Source of the DNA: Escarpia spicata | Lineage: Eukaryota > Annelida > Polychaeta > Sabellida > Siboglinidae | DNA length: 64,000 nucleotides | Assembly: GCA_963995525.1 (NCBI GenBank) | Contig: OZ023214.1 | Location: forward strand, 10,831,444 to 10,895,443 | Direction: 5' to 3' | In this document: piece after piece, positions 13,400 to 25,399 of the stretch | How the letters are laid out: each line of letters opens with the position of its first letter | Numbering within the stretch: the stretch's first letter is position 1 | The notes under the pieces: generated by a model | Databases searched by the model: none | What the model saw: the letters and a program-made list of their open reading frames with translations, nothing else | What the model was told of the DNA's origin: nothing | Made by a program: the position numbers and the translations under genes

Positions 13400-15553
13400 A
13401 ACATGAACAACAAGTACAAGAATAAAAAGAACAACAACACGAATACGAAGTAGTAGAAGAAGACGATGACAACCAAAATCAAGAAAACAAGAAGATTGTC
13501 TTGTAATGTTTCGTCTTTATCTTACATTGTCAACCGAAATAACTAATTACGCAATCATTACGACAGGTATCCACTGACCCGGTGTCTATGAGCGCTTAAT
13601 TGAGCGCGGCGTTTGGCAAACGTTTGAAACGACGCGTAACGAAAACGAAGGCTGCGCGTTCACTTAAACTTTACTCTGGGGACCAGTTCAAAATCGATGA
13701 AGAAAACATTTATGTGGTAGCATGGGAGCCGCGAATAGATACGGTTTATGCCGCATTAAGCAATGTCCCTTTTATGACGGTCGTTAAGAGGAACGGGAAC
13801 ACCTGCTAACCCCGGGTGGAAACACACAGTGCGCGAACCACGCCATACTAACAAAGCATGGTTATATACATGTAATAACTAAACATCTAAAGTATTTAAT
13901 CATGTCCACAGTCGTCAAACATTTATGATCGCAAAGTACACCTTATTTTATATTATTGAGATAACATGTATGGAATTTCCACATAGACTAGTTTACATAA
14001 TATAATTTTGTATATTGGGTAAAATATTCCTATATTTTGCCATGAAGTATATGCGTAACAGTGTTTTATATAGTTTTTAGAAAATTAACACCCATCCTTC
14101 GTGGCATTTCGCAAAAACTCCAGTAACTAAAAACATGACGTTACGTTAGAGTTATTAAAGAATACATACCAATATCCACTCTCTTCCAAGTAGGTGTGCG
14201 TTATTATTATATTAAATCAAATCGGTTTGCATTGTTGGTTTATTGTATGATTATATTTGTAATAAACCAAATAAATTCCATTTTTATTGTCGTAAGCCGT
14301 TGATAATTAATTACATTGTATCAGAAGAAATAGGAAAGAATATATGTCATATTGCTACGTAACCAGTGTTCGGACATCCCACATCGACACACTGTGCTCT
14401 CTCTCTCTCTCCCACCAACCAGATTGCATTACGCAGTCTATTAATTAACATTTTAATAAATAACAATACAGTTGTGCCGTCTTTTCGTTTGCAAACGTAC
14501 ACATATGTCGTTAAGTACGTATTTAAAAATAATAACATGTACTTGAAAGTGATAACATTTGCATAATATTTACGTGCTCTACACCCATATAACTTAACAA
14601 AAACTTAGTATGGATGTCGTCTAAGTTGGTTTTCGCATAATTTATAAAGATGCACTGTTTAGCAAAAATACATATCATATAAAATAAAACGGCACCGCAA
14701 ATTATACGACCTTTTCTCATTCCTGTTAAACTACTGACCGAATAAGTTCGCGCGTGGGAAAAGCGCCGGCTTGGAACCATTCAAACAAGTGCTGCCACCT
14801 AGCGGTCGTCGGTGTTTCCACACCTTTTCGTTCTCGCGATGCGCATAGCGCCTCATTCTGTCGATACCGGGTAGCGTGTCCGTTGGTGTTGTTTTTATGC
14901 AAGGTCTTCTCAAAATACAACGTCAGCCGAAAAGACGGAACGTTTTGTGTGCGATAGTGGATCAATGTCGCGCCTCTCTTCCCCGGGAGTCACGCGGCGT
15001 GTTGAACGACTCAAAGGCGGGGAGAACGATTCATGTAAACACGTCAAGTTTGTTGTACGAAAAAGAGTTGAGTCTGTGCGAAGACGCCGGGTGTCTGGTG
15101 ACTCGACGGATGAAATGGTTATAGTAACTGTGACTGCGTTTTATCAGATTACACCCAGTATTTCGGTTTATTGTCTCGTATATGTTATTGCTACTAAAAT
15201 GAATTCGTGCCATACTATATATTGGTTATATACTTATAAAAACTGTAGAAAAACGACCCAAGTAGCCCTGACTTCCTGTTACATGTATTAAATTATGCAG
15301 CCTACTGCGTATTTAATTTTAGCATGCTAGAATAAACACTACTAAATAAAGGCTAAAAGGAGAGTTATGGAAAATGAATGTAGCTACATACATCCATGAC
15401 CTGTTACTGATCAATGAATAGTCAAATATAATCCTGCAAAATTGTATAGAAATTATTTTTAAAAACGAACATAGGCCTAAATTTCCATTTGAAAATGTGT
15501 TGCATGAATTAGCCGGATTTTTATCGTGAAGTGTTGACACTGGCTGCGGTGAT
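13400..15553. other. intergenic, no gene recognised
   Basis: AT-rich DNA with a GC-richer patch at 14750-15110. The 13600-13809 frame (69 codons, basic) and the overlapping frames at 14726-15291 show no known domain. Confidence 0.5.
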
Positions 15554-15643
15554 GGGAGGGGGTAGGGGTTAGGGGGTAGGTGGTAGGTGGTAGGTGGTAG
15601 GTGGTAGGGGGTAGGGGGTAGGGGGTAGGGGTGGGGGGTAGGG
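15554..15643 (+). repeat. G-rich (GGTAGGT / GGGGGTA)n tract
   Basis: About 90 bp made of ggtaggt and gggggta units on the plus strand. At least four runs of three or more G lie close together, the sequence requirement for an intramolecular G-quadruplex. A single ttaggg occurs but this is not a telomeric array. Confidence 0.9.
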
Positions 15644-15649
15644 AATGGG

Positions 15650-16380
15650 TTCCTGGCGATGATGTGACAGGGACAGCGACGTCTCGGACAGCAAAGACGA
15701 TGTTGCCAATCACTGTGTGTACGTCAGACATCAGGAAGCCGAACTGATCAGCCATGTTGTCGCCGGTCGTGTGGAGCGCGACGGGCAGCCATTGTTGTTG
15801 GAGTCCTCGACACCCCAATTACCGTCACAACATGGAGAGACGCGAACGACGGGGGCCGGCGACGCTCCCCCGTCCCAGGTCCTCGGCGAATACCCCGAAT
15901 AAAACGCTCTCTCCCGGCCGACAATGGCTACGCGTCGAGTGTACGCCCCCAATTACAAATTTGATACAATTCCGATTATAAGACGCCGTTGGCGGAATAG
16001 CGGCGGTGGCGATAAATCACGGACTCGGCGTCAAGGGGCGGGTATCGCTTTCAGCACGACGACGACGAATAGCGGGCCCGAAATGACACGCACTGTCGTT
16101 GTCGGTTGATCAAATGTCGATTTCAGTTACGGCAAACATCAGTCAATCGCCACCTCAAGGGTAATAATGACAAGGTTGGGGTACTCACCCGCCAGCAAAT
16201 GTCGGCGGTGACACGGCCCGTCACACCGGCGCATCAACGCCGTGTCCGTGGTCTCTGGTCCGAGTGACGGCCGGGTGTAACACAATGACCGGCGGTAAAA
16301 AGTCAATGGGCGGATGACACAATTTAGCGGAGATAACGATCGCGCACCTTTCACGGGCGAGCGAATGATGGGAACGAGCT
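15650..16380. other. CpG-rich, repeat-poor intergenic block
   Basis: GC-rich with short overlapping frames on both strands (for example 15731-15952 minus, 15754-15981 plus, 16139-16354 minus). No protein family is recognised. It may be regulatory. Confidence 0.3.
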
Positions 16381-18183
16381 TGTCAGGGGAAATAGCCTAA
16401 TTTCAAGCTTTTCAACACCGATTCAAGACGGCAACAGAAAGCCTATAAAAGTTGATGTTTGAGTTGTCAAGTTTCTGCTGCGGTTTTATAGACGTGTCCC
16501 GTAAATGGGCTGCAGGAGCTGCGATTCCATTTAACACAACATCGATTTTATACAGGTACATTACAATGGCAATGTTTTTTTAGAAGTAGGAACTCATGAT
16601 TTCGACCAAATATAATACAATAATGGTAGATGTTTCGTGAGCTATTGATGTTTTATGTGTATTGGTTAAATGAACCGTCTACGAAAAAACTATTTGATCT
16701 AGTTAATTTGTGATTAAGTTACACATATAAAAATATACGGTTAGAAGGTGCCTTTCAATACAAAATACATGAAAATTATTCCTGCTTGGAAGAATATTTT
16801 AAATCAAATTTTCTTGCATCACAACTATGACATTGAAATTTACTTCAATGTGCGGGATACCCTGCTCGCGACACTATCTGGCGAGCAGAGGAAAACATAA
16901 TTCCCCCAATTCAATTCCTTCATGATGATAACTACCAATGACAGTCGAAACGTTGATGTTTGTTTGCATAGTTGTGATATAAATAAAGTATATTTAGAAA
17001 TATGTCACGTGTTTGTCTATGTCTGTCCAAGGACCACAAAGAAAACAAATACTTGCACTATCTTGTGTCATCCTTATATATTATATAATATACATATTTA
17101 TATTTATGTATGTACACGTTTACATTTAAATAGTGAATAAATCAATTAATCAGTCAATAGATTACCGCTATATACTATTTGCATCGTCTTTTACGTTTGT
17201 ATCTCTCAGTAGGCCTAGATGGTAACGGGTAAGTATAACCACTACCCGCAGATCCCACGCTAAGAAGGCCGTGTTGGTGAGTTGTCAGCCGTACAAGTTG
17301 GCGGTGGGTCAACATGACTGTAAACCTATCGGTAACTGAACTATTAATACTGTGCTGTTATTTGACTGATCAAACATACTTGTTTGAACCGACCAGGAAC
17401 GAACAATTCTTGTCAACAACAATACATATCCGTACACTTTGACCGTGTTCATTCGCCTCTGATCGGGAGTGAAACGGTCCAACGCTGGTGTTTTATCGCT
17501 GCACCACAACCGTTGCGCGTACTAAACGAGTAAATGGCATGTACAGGGAGGGCAAAGGCATTCCCCGGTTTTGTTTCACTACAACCGTTAATTAAATCAA
17601 TTATATTCATGACTTGAAGCGTCTCCGTGCGTGTTCAGTAACGTATTGAGCGATGGTTTCAAAGGCAAGTCGTTTCCAAGTGTCGCGTCGCGGTTAACAT
17701 TGTATGGTAGTATTGGAGGCGCCTGTTGTTAACACACGATTGGTCCAAGCAAAATAAAGATAACATTATTTATTCGTATAGGACCGTTTCGTAAGCAGGG
17801 TGGGAAAACGTGAATATGCAGAACTCTACAAAGCAGCAATACGACACATTTAAAAAAACGATTGTTTGCCAATGTTCAAATAAAACAATATCGTTATTTT
17901 AAACGGTAGTCATTAAATTGTACGTAGTAAAAACGGATGGTTGCATGCTAAGTACTAATCGCACAATTATTCCAAGTATGTGGTGGCTTTGAACACACAT
18001 TTGAAACACATTTTACTAAGAAAAAAAGTAAACACATTTTAATCTGCACATCAGCAATGGTCATATCATTCTGATTGCTCACCAGACCTAGCGGCGCATG
18101 TTTAGATGTATGTGGCCTCTTCAAGTTTACGACGTGTAGCGGCATTAGTCAACAGTGGCAAGTCTAGCTCGACGGAAAAGCCA
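16381..18183. other. intergenic, no gene recognised
   Basis: AT-rich, apparently single-copy DNA with only short frames. Nothing recognised. Confidence 0.5.
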
Positions 18184-19726
18184 ATGAAAACAACATTACA
18201 ACAGTAACAATGGTAATCACAATCATAGTAGTATCATTAGTAACAGTGGTAACCATAGCAATCATAGTAACGATAGTAATAATAGTAGCAGTAATAATAA
18301 TAATAACAACAACAGTAACAACCTTAACAGCAATAACAAGAGTAACAGCGACAACAACACTGACAAAGATAATGGCAATAATAACAGTAACAACGACAAC
18401 AACACTGACAACGGCAATGGCAATAACAAGAGTAACAACGACAACAACACTGACAAAGGCAATAGCAATAATAACAGTAACAACGACAACAACACTGACA
18501 ACTGCAATGGCAATAACAAGAGTAACAACGACAACAACACTGACAAAGACAATGGCAATAATAACAGTAACAACGACAACAACACTGACAACTGCAATGG
18601 CAATAACAAGACTAACAATGACAACAACACTGACAAAGGCAATAGCAATAATAACAGTAACAACGACAACAACACTGACAACTGCAATGGCAATAACAAG
18701 AGTAACAACGACAACAACACTGACAAAGACAATGGCAATAATAACAGTAACAACGAAAACAACAATGACAACGGCAATGGCAATAAAAAGAGTAACAATT
18801 ACAACAATATTGACAACGGCAGTGGCAATAACAACAGTAACAACGAAAACAACACTGACAATGGCAATGGCAATAACAAGAGTAACAACGACAACAACAC
18901 TGACAAGGGCAATGGCATTAATAACAGTGACAACGACAACAACACTGGCAACGGCAATGGCAATAACAAGAGTAACAACGACAACAATACTGACAATGGC
19001 AGTGGCAGTAACAACAGTAACAACGAAAACAACAATGGCAATGGCAATGGCAATAACAAGAGTAACAACGGCAACAACACTAACAAAGGCAATGTCATTA
19101 ACAACAGTAACAACGACAACAATACTGACAAATGCAATGGCCAAAAAAATTGTAACAACGACAACGACATTGACATCGGCAATAACAACAGTAACAACAA
19201 CAATGACAACGGCAATGGCAATAACAACAGTAACAACGACAACATCACTGACAACGGCAATGGCAATGACAACAGTAACAACGGCAATAACAATGACAAC
19301 GACAATAACAATAGTAACAACGACAGCGACGCTGACAACGGAAATGGCAATAACAACAGTAACAACGACAATAACAACGATAATAACAATAACAACAGTA
19401 ACAACGACAATGACAACGATAATGACAATAACAACAGTAACAACAGTAACAACGACAGCGACACTGACAACGACAACGGCAATGGCAATAACATCAGTAA
19501 CAACGACAACAACACTGTCATCGGCAATTACAATAACAACAGGAACAACGACAACAACATTGACAACGGCAATAATAACAGTAACAACAACAATGACAAC
19601 GGCAATGGCAATAACAACAGTAACAACGACAACAACACTGACAACGGCAATGGGAATAACAACAGGAACAACGACAACAACAATGACAACGACAACAACA
19701 ATAACAGTAGTAACCGCAGTAATCAC
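18184..19726. repeat. AAC-rich tandem array, 45-bp unit with 90-bp higher-order period
   Basis: Degenerate array of NAC/NAT triplets. Blocks such as aacaagagtaacaacgacaa recur every 90 bp (for example 18421 and 18511), composed of two related 45-bp halves. The composition lacks stop codons, giving a 591-codon plus frame (Thr-rich) and a 617-codon minus frame (Val/Ile-rich) over the same DNA. Both are low complexity with a 15-residue period and are not called as genes. Confidence 0.92.
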
Positions 19727-19739
19727 ATCTATACCACAC

Positions 19740-21880
19740 ATTCTACAACTACTATTACAGTTGTATAGAAAGATAACACCGATAAAAATAATAACAATTT
19801 TATTTAATGTTTTGAAAGAGATCATTGTCACAGTTTCCTCACGCCTGGTCAAAAATGAAATATATTTGTCAAATTCTGCATGCAAGGGCAGGAATATTAC
19901 AACACTAGTAAAATACTTTTTATTTCTTAGCTGTTTACCACTATGTGTATCTATACAGAGACGGTGGACAAAATTTAAACAATAAGGAAATAACAGTAAT
20001 AATAATAATAAAAACATTATTAATTTTATATCTGACGGCCTGTATTGTTATCTGGTTAGCTATTATAGATCACAGTTCTTTACAGGTATTGCACTCTAAA
20101 AACAAAACAAAAATTTCCTGTTCGCCTACCATGCCACGGCACCGCCTGTATCCTCAGCATGTTGAGGCTAGGCGTGTATTGGAAGAAGAGGTTGTTTTAA
20201 TGTACATTGTAAACAAATACATATATAAATTATTATCATATAAAATTATTATCATATAAAATATATGAATATATATATATATACATACATATGCCCACCA
20301 AATTGCGTTTTATATGCCAGAAACAGAGACTAAACAGACACTATAACGCGGGTATGTCATTGTAATTGGTACGTATTGCTGAGACTCCGCAAATACCTTT
20401 GACGTTGTCTGGTTCCCACACACCAAACCATTAATCGGGCGTCTAACAGATTATAATGGTAATAATAATCATAATAATAAGATAACTTTTTGCGCCTAAA
20501 TCCTCGGAAACCAAGCTCAGAGGCACATAAATTCAAAAGGATTAGTCAATATCAGAATCGATAAGCTATATTAAAGTCGTTAACAGATGGATCGATACAC
20601 CAGGGAGCTAAGGTGGATACACAAGGTTATAAAGGTAAGTTATAAATGACGGTGAAATTGTATAATGTTTTCAACTGATCTAACACTAAAAGGGAACAAA
20701 TTCCAGAGAGTTGGCGCAGCAACAGAAAATGCCCTAGTTTCAGAAATAACATAAATAGCACATAAGTATTATGAATTGGACACAAGAACACGGGCAGCAT
20801 ATACAGCAAAGCATACAGTATAATGCAGGTAAGTTCTCATAACAATTGAGACATCGTAGTTAAGAAATGTATCCATAGTTTATCTGTCGAAATGACGAAC
20901 TCAAGAAACCATCCGCGAAGTTACTACGTTATTGAATGGGACACTGTGATAATAGTTTCCCATCATTTCAAATGGAATATAACCATTACTGTAATGGGAA
21001 TTATATCACGAAAGATAGTTTAAATAGTAGGCTACATATATAAGTAACAGTAAATAGGCGTATGTAGGCCGAACGCGTAAATTGATCGCCTCAACCATCC
21101 CTATAATCATATACCTGGGTCCGTATACACTATTCAGTGAAAGGTGAATGTGATCTGTAGAAGATATGACCAAAGTCATTTACCGTTGTTCGAATTTAAA
21201 CGCATTAAAGGCGTTGGGTCGCCACAGCGTCACGGTGAGTTTCAATTTAGCGCTGACAGTAACACGGTACGCGCCAAGTCAGCGAGCCGCCATTGATAAA
21301 CATAAAAGTCAATGGGACGCATTTGAATTACCAGCTAGTTTAGTCTCGCGTTACCTGGAGTTCCAGGCGTCGCAGGCGTTTTTGTTCGGCGACGAATCAA
21401 ACTTGATCGCTCGTCACTTTACCCGGAGTCTCGTTTGCATATGCTTAGTTAGCCCGGCTGTTTTTAGGGCGGATTCAAAACAGGTTAATTAAGTCTTTCA
21501 TTGGCGCAAACTTTCTGCGTCAGCGCGAAGCGGAAGTACGTCCCGGATGTGATTATGTTAATTCTGCTCATGCGCATTTGTCACAGTGTTTTTTTGTGTT
21601 TTAGAACGCGTGCACAGCGGGGGCCCTTTATGAATTGCGTGCAAATTTTGACATGGTCACGGTTCTCTTGTGTTTGGTAATTCTGTCTTATGTAGCATAC
21701 ATTTGATCTGCTCTTGTTAATTTCAAAATAAAACATACTTTCCGTTGATATTTTATTTATATTGTATGACTGTCCGATCAGCTTAACACACATGGTATAT
21801 ATAAATATATATATATAATTATATTATATACAATTAAAATGAACAAGTTTCTGTGTATGTGTTTTTGTTTGTTCGTTTGT
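19740..21880. other. intergenic, possible old repeat and a CpG-rich block
   Basis: AT-rich DNA. The stretch around 20690-20760 resembles the 3' region of decayed CR1/L2-type repeats, a weak impression. 21200-21500 is CpG-richer, repeat-free and open for 108 codons (21166-21492), with an ATTTGCAT octamer on the plus strand (about 21436). No domain is recognised, so a conserved non-coding element is one possibility. Confidence 0.35.
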
Positions 21881-21881
21881 T

Positions 21882-21885
<4 letters not shown>

Positions 21886-21943
<58 letters not shown>

Positions 21944-21945
21944 GT
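21886..21945. repeat. (GT)n microsatellite
   Basis: About 60 bp of GT with minor interruptions, continued by GTGC-type units to about 21990. Confidence 0.95.
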
Positions 21946-22120
21946 TAGTTGTGTATGTGCGTGCGTGTGTGCGTGCGTGTGTGTAAATGTGTATATATAT
22001 ACATCGCAACAACTGTTGTTTGAATAAAACCACGTTTATATTATACGAAGCAATGAGTCGCCACGATCACGTGATTTTTGCTTAATAAAAAATCAGGTCA
22101 CGTGGGTTGCTAACATGTAA

Positions 22121-22433
22121 CACTCTCTCTATAACACTCTCTCTATAATACTCTCTCTCTATAATACTCTCTTTATAATACTCTCTCTCTATAACACTCT
22201 CTATAACACTCTCTATATAATACTCTCTCTGTAATACTCTCTCTATAATACTATCTCTATAATACTCTCTCTATAACAACCTCTCTATAATGCTCTCTCT
22301 ATAATGCTCTCTCTCTATAATACTCTCTTTACAAAACTCTCTCTATAACACCCTCTCTATAATACTCTCTCTATAATACTCTCTCTATATAATACTATCT
22401 CTATAATATTCTCTCTATAATACTATCTCTATT
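22121..22433. repeat. CTCTCTATAATA short tandem repeat
   Basis: About twenty variable copies of a 12-16-bp unit of the form ctctctctataatact. Some contain ataaca or ataatg in place of ataata. Confidence 0.92.
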
Positions 22434-23999
22434 TGGCTGCTTACCTTCGTTGATTTCACCAATAGTATCTTCAGTTAATGGTCTTTATTAAGTTTTCTCT
22501 TAAATAACGGTTTTATTCGATGTTTTCTTGGCTTCCTGCTCATGTCATTGATTCTCTTTCTATCGCTCTTAACCCCCCGTCTTCTTTCTCTGTGCTGTAT
22601 CGTATTCCCTCCATGTAGTCCAGTCAATCTATCCCCAAAAGAGGGTCAACCTCAAACAAATTGCAATAGTAATTATGACAGTGTTTTTATTTAGTACGAT
22701 ATGTCTACATTACCATAAAACAAGTCCACCGAAATCCACGTGGTGGAACATTGTCATTTTTGACGACAATGACAAGTGGTCAAAAGTCGCTTAAGTGACG
22801 TTTTGGCTTAGTGAAATGTAGGGGTAGGCGTTATTTAAGCTGTAATATATATTTTCTTTGCATATTTCATACACATTTTGTATACCATTGGCAAGATAAT
22901 CGACCCAGCGATATATACTAAGTATAAATTCGTTTAATATTAATGTGAACAATCGTTTTAAGCACAGTGAACCCCGATTTTCAGCCGCTATGGGGGAGTA
23001 GCGTTGCGATCTAACGTTGAGTTAGTCCATTTGCAATTGGATAAATGGATGCTCTATAGTATAATGTTTTTGGTGGATTTTCTATCCCATGGTGTCCCTG
23101 AAGCATTTTTTCAAATATGCAAATCAGTGCCTTTATTTTTTAAATACATCTTTTCTTCAATAGCTTTGCAACTATGCATAATAATGTCACAAAAGTGGTG
23201 TCAAAACCGATATGTTCACGGTCAACGTTTAAGATCAACACATCACCAGATGTATACAACGGCTGCATGTTTGTCATTTCATAAAACTGTCAGATATCGG
23301 CCATGTTGGATCTTATTACATGCTTATCTCCAATGCAATGTGTATGCATATATCCAGTGACTTTGATTCGCATCTATTGTCTATGCCCCTATAATAATAA
23401 TAGCACAATCAACAACAGAAAACACATTGAATCTCGTTGTAATATTGGTGCACAACACAGGATAAATAGTTATCAATCCATATAGTTCACAGTGGTTGCA
23501 TGCATACAAGTGTCTATTCAAATTCCCAATATAATGTGATGTGCCATGTCTTCCCGTGCAATTTGCTTGTCAAAAGCAATTTTATTGCACGAATGTCATC
23601 TACAGTGTTTCAGTCAGGTGTTTTTGTTTTTAAGGAAAAGGCAGCCATTTTACAAAATGGCAGCCACTTAAAAAAGTGGTTGCCAAATCACATTATTTCC
23701 GCATATCTTAACAACTGCGTCACTTACAACCTTAATCTTTGTGTCAAAACATGGGTTTTAGAAGTCAGAGGTTTAAAATATTTTATGTTTGGCCTTCTCC
23801 GACTTTCGGATCCGCCATTTTTAAAGATGGCGGTCGTCCAAACAAATGTCACAATATCTTACCAAATATGTCACACATGTCTATGTTAATGTGTAGAATT
23901 GTGATCAGCAATTTCAAATATATTACACATGACCTTTGCTAACATTCATATATCCGCCATTTTAAAGATGGCGCCCATCAAAACCAATTATCGCTATAA

Positions 24000-24347
24000 C
24001 TAAAGAGCCGTAATGGTGATGCCAAAAGATAGATTTTCTGGTGCGATGATTTCAAATATATTACATACGCATTGTACGATTGCGTGAGAGGGTTTACAAC
24101 ACACATCGCCAGTTGTACACGTGCAATAGATGGCACGTGACATATTAATGCCGTGGCAACTGCAACCGTCAGTGCAGCATGCCTTGCTCTCTGCTTTCCA
24201 ATCACAGCTTATGACATCTGTCAGACCTGGAGGATCCGAGGGTCCAATGTCAAAGCTGGGTGACGGGTTGCCGTCCTTCACCCACGCAAACTGCGTGATG
24301 TCCAAATGCGGAGGACCTTGCTGATCAGCCGCCTTCCACAGCATCAT
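24000..24347 (-). pseudogene. transposon-type ORF fragment, Cys-rich C-terminus
   Basis: A 115-codon minus-strand frame. It reads MMLWKAADQQGPPHLDITQF, then a Trp/Pro-rich stretch, PPGLTDVISCD and a Cys-rich segment with CCTDGCSCHG, CTCTTGDVCC and an Asn/Ser-Pro end. The order Leu-Trp-Lys-Ala, Phe-x-Trp, Pro-Pro-Gly-Leu, then Cys clusters resembles the C-terminus of uncharacterised transposon-borne proteins that I recall as common in mollusc and cnidarian genomes. The frame has lost its N-terminal half. Function unknown. Confidence 0.5.
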
Positions 24348-24384
24348 CTGAAGATGAGTGTGGGAGAAAGAATGGGAAGCCAGT

Positions 24385-24884
24385 GAACACCATGGCGTTT
24401 CCTCCCACAGATTATGTGCGGAGGGAACATCATCAGTTGATGCTGTGGAAGGCGGCTGGTCAGCAAGGTCCTCATCCTAAAGGAGGAGGTTTTTTTTAGC
24501 CAACAGAGAAAACAAGCACATATTCATCAACTTACTGAGCAATGAGTTGAGACAACACTGAACTAATCAGACAAAATCGACACTATCCTCATTTGTGAAG
24601 ACACAGATTTGCTGGTGCTGTTGTGTTACCACTTTCAGCAGGAACTCTTTGGTGTATTCTTAATGCCAGAACATAAACAAAGCATAGTAGAACAAGTAAA
24701 TAACGATCTGGTACATCAGAGCTCTCGCAGAATATTTGGGCCCAGCTGTGGGCTAAGATATGATACCATAGCAACAGTTGAAGTTACTGCAGAAAACCAG
24801 GCTATTGTGTGCTTCCAATGTGGGAACATTGGCAAAAACAAGCACTTCATTGAAAATGTAGCAACAAGCCCAGCACGTACATGA
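24385..24884 (+). pseudogene. rearranged transposon-type ORF fragments (FPPTDY block and EDTDLLVLL block)
   Basis: The plus strand at 24395-24480 reads MAFPPTDYVRREHHQLMLWK then AAGQQGP, a second version of the LWKAA block found inverted at 24303-24347. Further on, about 24575-24640 reads ILICEDTDLLVLLCYH, a motif that normally lies upstream in such proteins. The C-terminal block therefore precedes the N-terminal one and the coding order is scrambled. The 91-codon frame to 24884 adds a CFQCGNIG stretch of unknown meaning. The element is not intact. Confidence 0.45.
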
Positions 24885-25399
24885 AAATGTTCCACCACGT
24901 GAATTTCTGTGGACTTTTAATCTAACAATGCAGACATACAGTGCTAACTAAAAACGTCATAATGATTGCTATTACATTACAATTTGTTTGAGGCTGAACC
25001 ATAGATTGACTGGACTAGGCCGACAATAGGGGTACCTATAAATTGCGATAATTTGTCAATGTGTTTAGAATATGATTCTGACCTTAGTATCCATTGCAAT
25101 GCCACTTGGTAGGTTCCATTACACAGCTAAGTGCATTTCCGTTCCAACGATGTACAGTATCTTTATGGTATTCTCACAGAAACTAAGTTATACAACATTA
25201 ATTACGTGTACCCCCTAAATTTCTGTGAGACATACGACCACTTGGCAATATGCGAAAATTACAATGTTCCACCAAGTGGATTTCGGTGGACTGTTTTTCT
25301 GGTAACATCACCATACACTAGAATCTAAAAATGCCTCAAAACTTACTATTGCAATTTGTTTGAGGTTGAACCATAGATTGACTGGATTAATGCTTCGTT

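Larger units (their letters stand above)
22616..25390. mobile_element. degenerate DNA transposon-like element with long terminal inverted repeats
   Basis: The left end 22616-22800 and right end about 25220-25390 are inverted copies. Shared blocks include tagtccagtcaatctat, caacctcaaacaaattgcaa and ccaccgaaatccacgtggtg. A third copy, in the same orientation as the right end, lies at 24885-25017. The interior carries pieces of a transposon-type ORF in both orientations (24000-24347 minus, 24390-24480 plus, 24575-24640 plus) and paired short palindromes such as gccattttaaagatggc near 23645, 23815 and 23955. Target duplication and superfamily are unresolved. Confidence 0.6.

Noticed and set aside
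15570..15580. Telomere-like TTAGGG
   Set aside because: A single occurrence inside a GGTAGGT/GGGGGTA tract, not an array.
18164..20017. 617-codon minus ORF (Val/Ile-rich, membrane-like) and an opposing 591-codon ORF
   Set aside because: Both come from the same AAC-type triplet array, which lacks stops in these frames. The hydrophobic pattern is a composition artefact, and the matching length with the other 617-codon ORF is coincidence.
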